DNA of 5,343 nucleotides from Legionella genomosp. 1 (GCA_945862275.1 CAMAYA010000092.1:1-5343), one strand, 5' to 3'; counted from the first letter of the stretch, positions 1-5,343 are shown. Numbers and translations are program-made. Notes: generated by a model not told the origin, from the sequence alone.

Positions 1-943
1 CATTTCCACCAGCCTGCCCTTTGAGGTTCAGGTACAATTTGTGCGAACCCTAAAAGGCTTTGAGCAAGCGCATATCACGCGGCCTGGGTATGCCATTGAA
101 TACGATTATTTTGACCCACGCGGCCTCACGCCCTATTTGCAAACCAAAGCCTTTGCCAATCTATTTTTTGCCGGCCAAATCAATGGCACAACAGGGTATG
201 AAGAAGCCGCCGCACAAGGGTTAATCGCCGGCATGAATGCCGCCCTGTTTGCGACTGAGAAATCAATGTGGAGCCCGCGGCGTGATGAAGCCTACATGGG
301 CGTATTGATTGATGATTTAATCACCTGTGGCACGCAAGAACCTTATCGTATGTTTACTTCACGCGCTGAATACAGACTGCTCTTGCGTGAAGACAACGCT
401 GATTTGCGCCTAACGGAAAAAGGCCGCGAGTTGGGCCTGGTGGGTGATGCGCGCTGGCGTGCCTTTTGTGAAAAACGAGAAGCCTTAGATGGCGCTCGCA
501 CACAACTTCACAATACCTGGGTTCGAGTAGGCCACAATGCTGCTCTTGAATCGATTTTAGAGACCCCATTGCAGCATGATTGCCGTGCCACGGATGTATT
601 GAAACGACCCGAGATGCGCTACACGCATTTGCAAGCCGTGGACGATTTAGCCCTTCCACCGTTGGCTGATGCAGTCGCTGAACAAGTGGAAATCATCAGT
701 AAATATGCCGGTTACATTGAGCGCCAACAATTGGATATTGCACGGTTACAAAAGCATGAAAACACAGCCCTGCCAGATGATTTGAATTATGCAAACGTCT
801 CGGGCTTGTCCACCGAGGTCATCCAAAAATTAACCCTCGTAAAGCCCGCATCATTGGCCCACGCAGGGCGGATATCCGGCGTCACACCGGCAGCCTTGTC
901 TTTATTATTGGTCCATTTAAAAAAATTGCGATTATTGGCATGA
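1..943 (+). CDS. mnmG: MnmG (GidA), tRNA uridine-5-carboxymethylaminomethyl modification enzyme, C-terminal half, 5' truncated
   Basis: This is the FAD-dependent subunit that, with the GTPase MnmE, modifies U34 of tRNAs reading split codon boxes; it acts in the cytoplasm. Reading starts at the window edge: the first complete codon is at base 2 and gives ISTSLPFEVQ, which matches the middle of E. coli MnmG, so the GTG at 41 is an internal valine and not a start. About 313 residues are visible, against roughly 629 in the full family protein. Visible signatures are PGYAIEYD, the FAD-domain motif GQINGTTGYEEAAAQG (about bases 173-220), FTSRAEYRLLLREDNADLRL in the GidA-associated region, and the C-terminal helical MnmE/tRNA-binding domain ending RISGVTPAALSLLLVHLKK. 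The frame is intact. The stop TGA overlaps the rsmG start. The N-terminal Rossmann part, including the FAD dinucleotide motif, lies outside the window. Confidence 0.97.
   Translation, partial: ISTSLPFEVQVQFVRTLKGFEQAHITRPGYAIEYDYFDPRGLTPYLQTKAFANLFFAGQINGTTGYEEAAAQGLIAGMNAALFATEKSMWSPRRDEAYMGVLIDDLITCGTQEPYRMFTSRAEYRLLLREDNADLRLTEKGRELGLVGDARWRAFCEKREALDGARTQLHNTWVRVGHNAALESILETPLQHDCRATDVLKRPEMRYTHLQAVDDLALPPLADAVAEQVEIISKYAGYIERQQLDIARLQKHENTALPDDLNYANVSGLSTEVIQKLTLVKPASLAHAGRISGVTPAALSLLLVHLKKLRLLA
940..943 (+). other. ATGA start/stop overlap, mnmG-rsmG translational coupling
   Basis: The rsmG ATG and the mnmG TGA share bases 940-943. The bases upstream (AAAAAAATTGCGATTATTGGC) hold no recognisable Shine-Dalgarno sequence. 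Reinitiation by ribosomes finishing mnmG is therefore the likely way rsmG is translated; that mechanism is inferred. Confidence 0.75.
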
Positions 944-1578
944 ATAATCCAAATGAGATTGAACAGATCCTCACCAAAGGCATGCAACAACTCGGGCTTG
1001 ATTTTGCAATAGATAAGCTTCTTCAATACCTAGCACTCCTGCATAAATGGAATCAAGCTTACAATTTAACGGCCATTCGAGATCTCAATAGCATGGTCAC
1101 GTTGCATCTACTAGACAGCCTGGCCATCCTGCCCTGGGTACATGGCCATCGCATCCTAGACGTAGGCACGGGTGCTGGCCTTCCTGGCGTACCATTGGCA
1201 CTGGCGAATCCATCCTTGCACGTGGTTTTACTGGACAGCAATGGCAAAAAAATTCGCTTTTTACAGGAAGTAAAGCGCGCGCTGGCATTGGATAACATTG
1301 AAATGATCCAAACGCGCGTAGAAAGCTATCGCCCCCCATCCAATTTTGATACAGTAACCAGTCGAGCATTCAGCGACCTGCAACACATGCTAGACTGTAC
1401 ATCGCATTTAATTGCACCAGATGGCATTTGGTTGGCCATGAAGGGGCGGCAATCAGAAGCCGAACTGGCCGGCATAAACCGCGCACATCGAATTGAATCC
1501 TATACAGTCCCAGGCATCGGCGGCGAACGTTGCTGCGTCATTGTCGAAAACAAGGATAAACCATGGCCAAAACCATAG
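940..1578 (+). CDS. rsmG: RsmG (GidB), 16S rRNA m7G527 methyltransferase
   Basis: RsmG transfers a methyl group from S-adenosylmethionine to N7 of G527 in 16S rRNA, on the 30S subunit; in known species its loss gives low-level streptomycin resistance. The 212-residue length fits the family (207 in E. coli). The family motif HKWNQAYNLTAIRD is at residues 35-48, followed by HLLDSLA at 56-62. The SAM-binding loop is DVGTGAGLPG at 74-83, the acidic ribose-binding strand is LLDS at 97-100, SRAF is at 141-144, and the closing strand is GERCCVIV at 195-202. The start at 940 is chosen because it gives the usual N-terminal helix and couples to mnmG by ATGA. The 3' end overlaps parA by 16 bp in another frame. 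The tail KDKPWPKP is longer than in E. coli and is encoded partly by this overlap. No frameshift or missing motif was seen. Confidence 0.97.
   Translation: MNNPNEIEQILTKGMQQLGLDFAIDKLLQYLALLHKWNQAYNLTAIRDLNSMVTLHLLDSLAILPWVHGHRILDVGTGAGLPGVPLALANPSLHVVLLDSNGKKIRFLQEVKRALALDNIEMIQTRVESYRPPSNFDTVTSRAFSDLQHMLDCTSHLIAPDGIWLAMKGRQSEAELAGINRAHRIESYTVPGIGGERCCVIVENKDKPWPKP
1552..1556 (+). promoter_or_regulatory. Shine-Dalgarno AAGGA for parA, inside rsmG
   Basis: AAGGA lies six bases before the ATG at 1563 and within the last codons of rsmG. It fixes the parA start, and it means parA can load ribosomes directly rather than depending only on coupling. Confidence 0.7.
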
Positions 1579-2342
1579 CCATTGCCAATCAAAAAGGCGG
1601 CGTAGGCAAAACCACCACAGCCATCAATCTAGCGGCCTCACTCGCCGTGAGTCATCAAAAAGTATTGCTGATTGATTTGGATCCGCAAGGCAATGCTACC
1701 ATGGGATCAGGCGTCGACAAAAACGCACTCGTGCATACCTGTAATGATGTCCTTCTTCGCGACTGCCTCGCCGAACAAGCCTGCATCAGCACACCCTGCG
1801 GCTATGATCTGATTCCGGCTAACAGCGATTTAACGGTGGCGGAAGTCAGCTTAATGGCCTGCATTGCGCGCGAAACTTATTTATTGAATGCATTAAAGCC
1901 AATAAAAAACACCTATGATTTTATATTGATTGACTGCCCGCCTGCACTGAATACGCTGACACTGAATGCGTTGGTGGCGGCTGATTCGGTATTGATCCCG
2001 ATGCAATGCGAATATTTCGCACTCGAGGGGTTGGCGGCATTGTTATCTACCATCGACCAAGTCCGTGCATCGGTGAATCCACACCTGATGATCGAGGGGG
2101 TCTTGAGAACCATGTATGATGCACGCAATCGGCTTTGTTCTGACGTATCAAAGCAACTGCTCCAGCATTTTAACAACACGGTGTATCGTACCGTCATCCC
2201 TAGGAATGTGCGCTTGGCTGAGGCACCCAGCCACAGCATGTCTGCATTGCAATACGACAAATCATCGTCTGGCGCATCAGCCTATATGATATTGGCATCT
2301 GAAATGCTGGCCAAACAACCCGCGGCCCAAACCGTTTCTTAG
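1563..2342 (+). CDS. parA: ParA (Soj) chromosome-partitioning ATPase
   Basis: ParA is a deviant Walker-type ATPase that binds nucleoid DNA as an ATP dimer and is stimulated by ParB at parS to move origin regions apart. The deviant Walker A motif is KGGVGKTT at residues 11-18, with signature lysine K11 and catalytic-loop lysine K16. Walker A' is LLIDLDPQGNAT at 35-46, with D40 at the hydrolysis position. Walker B is ILIDCPP at 121-127. The C-terminal signature VIPRNVRLAEAPSH is at 211-224. Length is 259 residues with no N-terminal helix-turn-helix region, as in chromosomal Soj-type proteins and unlike the larger plasmid P1/F-type ParA. The start has an AAGGA six bases upstream, and the motif-rich protein begins immediately at MAKTIAIANQKGG. 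The TAG stop is ten bases before parB, its partner. Confidence 0.97.
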   Translation: MAKTIAIANQKGGVGKTTTAINLAASLAVSHQKVLLIDLDPQGNATMGSGVDKNALVHTCNDVLLRDCLAEQACISTPCGYDLIPANSDLTVAEVSLMACIARETYLLNALKPIKNTYDFILIDCPPALNTLTLNALVAADSVLIPMQCEYFALEGLAALLSTIDQVRASVNPHLMIEGVLRTMYDARNRLCSDVSKQLLQHFNNTVYRTVIPRNVRLAEAPSHSMSALQYDKSSSGASAYMILASEMLAKQPAAQTVS

Positions 2343-2345
2343 GAG
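2341..2345 (+). promoter_or_regulatory. Shine-Dalgarno AGGAG for parB, overlapping the parA stop
   Basis: AGGAG shares two bases with the parA TAG (2340-2342) and is seven bases before the parB ATG at 2353. It is the strongest ribosome binding site in the window by similarity to the consensus, and it fixes the parB start. Confidence 0.75.
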
Positions 2346-2352
2346 ATCTATT

Positions 2353-3228
2353 ATGGTTGTGAAACGCAGTGGCCTGGGCCGAAACCTGTCGGCATTATTA
2401 AATCAAACCAATAGCACCCCGACGCCAGAAGATGCTGCGGTCAGTGCTCCCTCAAATGGCACCTCGCTCGCCTTGAGTCAGCTGCAGCCAGGGAAGTATC
2501 AACCCCGTCGCGACATGCTACAAGATGACCTGCTGGCGTTAGCGGACTCGATTAAACAGCACGGCCTACTACAGCCCGTGATGGTGCGCGCGGTAGCGCC
2601 AAACCAATATGAAATCATCGCAGGTGAGCGGCGATGGCGTGCATGCCAAATGGCTGGATTAAGCGATATTCCTGTGATTATACGCGATGTCGATGATGCA
2701 ACTGCCATGGCCTTTGCCTTGATTGAAAATTTGCAACGCAGCGATTTAAATGCAATGGACCAAGCCCTTGCCATGCAACGCTTGGTGCAGGAGTTTTCAC
2801 TGACCCACCAGCAAATCGCTGATATATTGTGCAAATCCCGTGCTGCCGTAAGCAATTATCTGCGACTGCTGCAGCTGAATCATGCCGTTAAATGCCTGCT
2901 TGAACACGGTGATTTAGACATGGGCCATGCGCGTTGTCTGTTGATGCTGGAAGACGACCAACAAATACAAGCCGCCCAAATCGTGGTCTCCAAGGGTCTC
3001 TCCGTTCGTGAAACAGAAGCATTGGTCGCGCGATTAAAGGCCGGCCTGCCTGAAGGCATACAAAAACCCATCACACCCCCATTATTCAATGATCAATTAA
3101 AAACACTCGCCAACCAGCTGGACACAAAAATCAAGCTCAAGCCGGGTGTAAATGGTCGCGGAACGTTAATGATTCATTATGATGGCGAACTGCATTTAGA
3201 GCATGTGATTGGACGATTAATGGGGTAA
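2353..3228 (+). CDS. parB: ParB (Spo0J) parS-binding CTPase, chromosome partitioning
   Basis: ParB loads at parS sites near the origin as a CTP-dependent sliding clamp, spreads along DNA, and stimulates ParA. Length is 291 residues, usual for chromosomal ParB. The N-terminal ParA-interaction motif KRSGLGRNLSALL is at residues 4-16, followed by a variable linker rich in Thr, Pro and Ser (about 19-38). The ParB/Srx CTP-binding domain shows YQPRR at 49-53, GLLQPVMVR at 71-79, GERRWRA at 91-97 and ENLQRSDLNAMDQA at 125-138. The central helix-turn-helix is at about 150-175 (LTHQQIADILCKSRAAVSNY within it), followed by GHARCLLML at 191-199. The C-terminal dimerisation domain ends LEHVIGRLMG. It follows parA by 10 bp with its own AGGAG. 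Everything expected of a functional ParB is present. No full parS site was found in this window. Confidence 0.97.
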   Translation: MVVKRSGLGRNLSALLNQTNSTPTPEDAAVSAPSNGTSLALSQLQPGKYQPRRDMLQDDLLALADSIKQHGLLQPVMVRAVAPNQYEIIAGERRWRACQMAGLSDIPVIIRDVDDATAMAFALIENLQRSDLNAMDQALAMQRLVQEFSLTHQQIADILCKSRAAVSNYLRLLQLNHAVKCLLEHGDLDMGHARCLLMLEDDQQIQAAQIVVSKGLSVRETEALVARLKAGLPEGIQKPITPPLFNDQLKTLANQLDTKIKLKPGVNGRGTLMIHYDGELHLEHVIGRLMG

Positions 3229-3233
3229 GCTAT

Positions 3234-3258
3234 GGGTCCAACCTACAAACAGGACGCC
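3234..3258 (+). promoter_or_regulatory. Possible hairpin enclosing the yraN Shine-Dalgarno sequence
   Basis: In the 32-bp parB-yraN gap, GTCC (3236-3239) can pair with GGAC (3252-3255). GG (3234-3235) can pair with CC (3257-3258) across a bulged G at 3256, around a 12-base loop. The right arm contains most of the yraN ribosome binding site AGGA (3251-3254). A competing pairing of ATGGGG (3220-3225) with CCCCAT (3257-3262) would cover the start codon. Both are short and were found by eye; no folding energy was computed. There is no T-run after it, so it does not look like a rho-independent terminator. Confidence 0.25.
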
Positions 3259-3260
3259 CC

Positions 3261-3617
3261 ATGTCATTAAAAATCGGCTTTGCCGCCGAGGAACTCGCCA
3301 AAGACTATTTAACCAAGCAAGGCTTGACCTGGACGAAGAGCAATTACCGCTGTCGCTTAGGCGAAATTGATCTCATCATGCGTGACAAAACCGATTTGGT
3401 GTTCGTTGAAGTGCGTGCACGTGCTTCCAATGCATTTGGTGGCGCTATAGCAAGTATCACGCACAGCAAGCGACAAAAATTAATCCGAACGGCATTGCTT
3501 TATTTACAAACGACCAAACTCTATGACAAACTGCCTTGCCGATTTGATGTGGTCAGTTTGGACGGCACCCCGCCCCAGATCACATGGATTCGGCATGCAT
3601 TCGGAGTGGATTTCTAA
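3261..3617 (+). CDS. yraN: YraN family protein (UPF0102), predicted restriction-endonuclease-like fold
   Basis: This is a small cytoplasmic protein of the widespread UPF0102/YraN family, whose fold is that of PD-(D/E)xK nucleases. Its cellular role is not firmly settled, so no reaction is assigned. At 118 residues it is slightly shorter than E. coli YraN (131) because the N-terminal extension is missing. It starts directly with the family's first helix (GFAAEELAKDYLTKQGL, 6-22). The nuclease-like core shows GEIDLIM at 34-40 and VFVEVRARA at 47-55, with D37, E50 and R52 at the active-site positions. Arg instead of the more common Lys after the Glu is also seen in the E. coli protein. Further family marks are a Gly pair at 60-61, a basic HSKRQKL stretch (68-74) and CRFDVV at 93-98. 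AGGA is six bases before the ATG. diaA follows after 9 bp, the same neighbour as in E. coli. Confidence 0.93.
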   Translation: MSLKIGFAAEELAKDYLTKQGLTWTKSNYRCRLGEIDLIMRDKTDLVFVEVRARASNAFGGAIASITHSKRQKLIRTALLYLQTTKLYDKLPCRFDVVSLDGTPPQITWIRHAFGVDF

Positions 3618-3620
3618 GGA
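3616..3620 (+). promoter_or_regulatory. Shine-Dalgarno AAGGA for diaA, overlapping the yraN stop
   Basis: AAGGA shares two bases with the yraN TAA (3615-3617) and lies six bases before the diaA ATG at 3627. It supports this start over later in-frame ATGs such as those coding Met22 and Met26. Confidence 0.7.
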
Positions 3621-3626
3621 TCAACC

Positions 3627-4226
3627 ATGATACTACTAGACGATCGAGTCAGGCATCTATTCGGTCTCAATATTGAGGCAAAAATAGCCATGGCCGACAG
3701 CATGTCAGCGGCTATAGCACACGCTGCAAACCGCTTGGTGACCTGCCTGCTCAGCGACAATAAAATATTATTGTGTGGCAATGGCGGATCGGCCGCTAAC
3801 TGCCTGCATTTTTCAGCAGCCATGCTCAATCATTTTGATGTTGAGCGCCCCCCCTTGCCCGTTATCTCATTAACCAACGACATGTCGGCTCTCACGGCCA
3901 TTGCCAATGAAGGGCATTATGACCAAGTGTTTGCCCGGCAAATTCAAGCACTCGGCCATGAAAATGATGTTTTACTGGCCTTGTCCACCTCGGGCAATTC
4001 AAATAGTATATTAGCGGCTGTTCATGCGGCCAATGAGAAGGGAATAGATACCATCGCACTCAGTGGACGGGACGGCGGCGTGCTTGCCAACCACTTAGGG
4101 CCTGAAGACATCGAGCTTCGCGCTCCGGGTGACACAGCAGCACGCATACGTGAAACACACTTGTTTATTTTACATTGCTTTTGCGATTTGATTGATCAGT
4201 CCTTGTTTGGACAAATGTTGGGGTAA
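3627..4226 (+). CDS. diaA: DiaA, SIS-domain DnaA-binding initiation factor
   Basis: In E. coli, DiaA is a tetrameric SIS-domain protein that binds several DnaA molecules and promotes their orderly assembly at oriC, keeping initiations synchronous. This protein has 199 residues (196 in E. coli) and aligns along its whole length by eye. The sugar-phosphate-type loop GNGGSAAN is at 51-58, HFSAAMLNHF at 61-70, LTAIANEG at 89-96, QALGHENDVLLALSTSGNS at 107-125 and GPEDIEL at 138-144. The C-terminal helix contains CDLIDQSLF (186-194). L193-F194 match the Leu-Phe pair (190-191) that E. coli DiaA uses toward DnaA. The related isomerase GmhA is less likely: its catalytic Glu65 position is Ala here, and the yraN/dolP neighbours are those of diaA. 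It keeps GmhA-like features (GNGGS, His173), so the name is strong but not certain. It sits 9 bp after yraN and 2 bp before the lipoprotein gene. Confidence 0.9.
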   Translation: MILLDDRVRHLFGLNIEAKIAMADSMSAAIAHAANRLVTCLLSDNKILLCGNGGSAANCLHFSAAMLNHFDVERPPLPVISLTNDMSALTAIANEGHYDQVFARQIQALGHENDVLLALSTSGNSNSILAAVHAANEKGIDTIALSGRDGGVLANHLGPEDIELRAPGDTAARIRETHLFILHCFCDLIDQSLFGQMLG

Positions 4227-4228
4227 AC

Positions 4229-4792
4229 ATGAAGATTAAAAATTGGGTTTTTATGCTGCTATGCGCAAACCTCACCGGTTGCGTGGTAGCTGTTGTCGCG
4301 GGAGCCGCCAGCAGTCTCGTGGTCTATGATAAGCGAACGCTCTCAATGGTTGAAAAAGACGCGCGCATTTTTCATGTTATTCACAAGGCAATCGTCCCTG
4401 ATTCACGTTTTCGTGATTCACACATTGTCGTGAGTAGTTTTAATGAAGTGGTGTTATTGGCCGGCCAAACGCCGGTTGCAGCGCTGCGTGCCATAGCTGA
4501 AGCGCAGGCCAAGCAAACGCCCAACGTCCATCGCGTTTACAATGAAATTACCGTCGATTATCCCCTGTCTTTGTCACAAAAAAGCCAAGATACCTGGGAA
4601 ACCAGCCAAGTACGCACCCAAATGCTCGCTCAAAAAGGACTGGAATCCGGTTCAATTCGCGTGATCACAGAAAACAGTGTGGTTTATTTGATGGGAATCG
4701 TAACGCCCGAACAAGCCGATTTAGCAGTACAGGTCGCACGACAAGTCAAGGGCGTGCGTAAAGTGGTAAAAATTTTCCAGTATATTCGTTAA
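4229..4792 (+). CDS. dolP: DolP/YraP-like outer-membrane lipoprotein with two BON domains
   Basis: DolP is a periplasm-facing outer-membrane lipoprotein that binds anionic phospholipid and supports envelope integrity and the BAM machinery in E. coli. The signal peptide is MKIKNWVFMLLCANLTGC with lipobox LTGC at residues 15-18. The residue after Cys18 is Val, not Asp, which fits sorting to the outer membrane. A short hydrophobic Ala/Val/Gly linker (19-32) follows, as in E. coli DolP. The first BON domain is about 44-110 (VVLLAGQTP at 74-82, RVYNEITV at 102-109). The second is about 121-187 (VVYLMGIVTPEQADL at 151-165, VKGVRKV at 173-179). DTW at 121-123 puts W123 at the position of the E. coli membrane-contact tryptophan (W127). 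Length is 187 residues versus 191. The gene starts 2 bp after diaA with only a weak GGGG site, so coupling is likely. A diverged paralogue follows immediately. Confidence 0.93.
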   Translation: MKIKNWVFMLLCANLTGCVVAVVAGAASSLVVYDKRTLSMVEKDARIFHVIHKAIVPDSRFRDSHIVVSSFNEVVLLAGQTPVAALRAIAEAQAKQTPNVHRVYNEITVDYPLSLSQKSQDTWETSQVRTQMLAQKGLESGSIRVITENSVVYLMGIVTPEQADLAVQVARQVKGVRKVVKIFQYIR

Positions 4793-4793
4793 G

Positions 4794-5343
4794 ATGAGAT
4801 GCCTGCCATTATCCATCCTCTTATGCAGCCTGTTATTATCAGGCTGCATGAGTGATATATGGACCGGGGCAAACCTGGTATATGACCGCCATAATGTCTA
4901 TATCAAAATAAATGATTTTCAACTCAATGCCAATGCCAATCGCGCGCTTTACCATGACAAGGTGTTCAAACGAGAAGACTGCTCCATTGATTTAGCGGTG
5001 TTTAATCGCGACATTTTACTCGTAGGCCGGGTGCCGACCGAAGCACTTCGCGAAGAAGCCTATGCGCGCGTCAAAAACGTGCCAGGAAAGCGACGGCTAT
5101 TCAATCAGCTGGCAGTGAATCACACACCAGAAGATCCGGTGCTTGACAGCTGGATCACGGCTAAAATTCGAAGTCAGATCTTTGCTGATGCTGACATTGA
5201 TCCAAATAAATTTAAAGTGTTGACGTATGGCCAGATCGTTTATTTAATGGGTGACGTTGTACCAGGTCAGGCGAAGAAAGTAATCCAATTTGCCAGAGAA
5301 TGCAGCCGCGTCGCCCGCGTAGTTAAATTATTTAAATACTACA
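4794..5343 (+). CDS. Second BON-domain lipoprotein, diverged DolP paralogue, 3' end cut by the window
   Basis: Reading from the ATG at 4794, one base after the preceding stop (TAAGATG), gives 183 residues with no stop before the window ends. The signal peptide is MRCLPLSILLCSLLLSGC with lipobox LSGC at 15-18, so it is a predicted lipoprotein; Met19 follows the Cys. It aligns with the upstream protein. Both have a Leu-Val/Tyr-Asp-Arg segment soon after the lipobox (LVYDRH at 28-33) and a BON-like first domain (ILLVGRVPTEALREEA, 74-89). Both also have DSW with W120 at the membrane-contact position, IVYLMGDVVPGQA (148-160) and a closing RVVKLFKYY. The paralogue ends two residues after the corresponding Tyr, so only a few codons are probably missing. 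The first BON domain is degenerate: the usual Val-x-N ending is replaced by a basic KRRLFNQL stretch, and it has an extra Cys63. No Shine-Dalgarno is evident, so coupling to the upstream gene is likely. Its specific function is unknown. Confidence 0.9.
   Translation, partial: MRCLPLSILLCSLLLSGCMSDIWTGANLVYDRHNVYIKINDFQLNANANRALYHDKVFKREDCSIDLAVFNRDILLVGRVPTEALREEAYARVKNVPGKRRLFNQLAVNHTPEDPVLDSWITAKIRSQIFADADIDPNKFKVLTYGQIVYLMGDVVPGQAKKVIQFARECSRVARVVKLFKYY
4820..4852 (+). repeat. Strong inverted repeat (hairpin) in signal-peptide codons of the last lipoprotein gene
   Basis: ATGCAGCCTG (4823-4832) and CAGGCTGCAT (4840-4849) are exact reverse complements around the 7-base loop TTATTAT. Outward, 4822/4850 form a T-G wobble in RNA, 4821/4851 pair T-A, and 4820/4852 pair C-G, giving 13 pairs in all. 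It begins 26 bases after the start codon and spans the codons up to the lipobox Cys. There is no T-run after either arm, so it is not a standard terminator on either strand. Confidence 0.8.

Noticed and set aside
41..943. GTG at 41 as a start for a short protein
   Set aside because: The frame stays open to the window edge and the upstream residues match MnmG, so it is an internal codon of a truncated gene.
1218..1233. TTGCACGTGGTTTT, a parS-like CACGTG core in rsmG
   Set aside because: Only the central CACGTG and a couple of flanking bases agree with the consensus, and it encodes the conserved strand before LLDS.
1274..1283. AGCGCGCGCT, a 10-bp GC palindrome in rsmG
   Set aside because: It has no loop and no neighbouring copy, and it encodes the helix after the SAM-binding strand. 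A restriction- or methylation-type role cannot be supported from one occurrence.
2499..2855. Long antisense open frame opposite parB, and similar ones opposite mnmG, rsmG, parA and diaA
   Set aside because: Each lies entirely against a well-conserved gene, shows no family motif and has no sensible ribosome binding site. They are by-products of coding-strand codon bias.
3007..3015. CGTGAAACA, identical to one arm of the parS consensus (TGTTTCACGTGAAACA), inside parB
   Set aside because: The other arm does not match at all (CTCCGTT in place of TGTTTCA). A 9-base half match within a coding VRET segment is not a parS site.
4148..4157. ACGTGAAACA, ten bases of the parS consensus, inside diaA
   Set aside because: The left six bases match at no position, so the palindrome is absent. 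It is explained by the codons for RETH. parS probably lies outside the window.
4399..4421. Repeated TGATTCAC flanking GTTTTC in dolP, with a short TCACG/CGTGA inverted pairing
   Set aside because: It encodes the repeated dipeptide DS in DSRFRDSH at a variable loop of BON1. The stem is only 5 bp with a 4-base loop, so it is most likely coding coincidence.
4809..4817. TTATCCATC, resembling a DnaA box
   Set aside because: It misses the last two consensus bases (TTATNCACA), stands alone, and lies in signal-peptide codons. There is no cluster and no AT-rich unwinding region, so it is not an origin.
5143..5167. TTGACA with downstream TAAAAT, promoter-like, in the last gene
   Set aside because: The spacer is only about 13 bases, too short for a sigma-70 promoter, and it lies inside a conserved coding region (LDSWITAKI).

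Overview
The window is a single dense block of eight genes, all on the + strand, with almost no intergenic space (largest gap 32 bp). Protein sequences resemble gammaproteobacterial families throughout (MnmG, RsmG, DiaA and DolP all align by eye to their E. coli counterparts). Two outer-membrane lipoprotein genes show the host is Gram-negative. The combination of a mnmG-rsmG-parA-parB block, moderate base composition and paired BON lipoproteins would suit a Legionellales-like or other non-enteric gammaproteobacterium, but this placement is inference. Nothing points to a plasmid, phage or transposon.

Layout. 1-943 is the C-terminal half of mnmG (tRNA wobble-uridine modification), cut by the window edge. 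940-1578 is rsmG (16S rRNA m7G methyltransferase), overlapping mnmG by ATGA. 1563-2342 is parA and 2353-3228 is parB, the chromosomal partition pair, with parA starting inside the rsmG tail. 3261-3617 is a YraN/UPF0102 nuclease-fold protein. 3627-4226 is diaA, a SIS-domain DnaA-binding initiation factor. 4229-4792 is a two-BON-domain lipoprotein of the DolP/YraP type. 4794 to the window end is a second, diverged BON lipoprotein that lacks only its last few codons.

How the genes work together. The first half is the classical origin-proximal set (MnmG, RsmG, ParA, ParB). The second half (yraN-diaA-dolP) is the same trio that sits together elsewhere in the E. coli chromosome, downstream of lpoA. 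Here the two sets are joined head to tail, so ribosome/tRNA modification, origin segregation, replication-initiation timing and outer-membrane maintenance could share one transcript. No terminator or convincing internal promoter was seen.

The most notable signals are: a 10-bp perfect inverted repeat (13 pairs with one G-U) inside the signal-peptide codons of the last gene; the tandem, diverged DolP-like pair; a DiaA that keeps some GmhA-like residues but lacks the catalytic glutamate; and a possible hairpin over the yraN ribosome binding site. No clearly new system was found; the genes are core housekeeping genes in a somewhat unusual arrangement.
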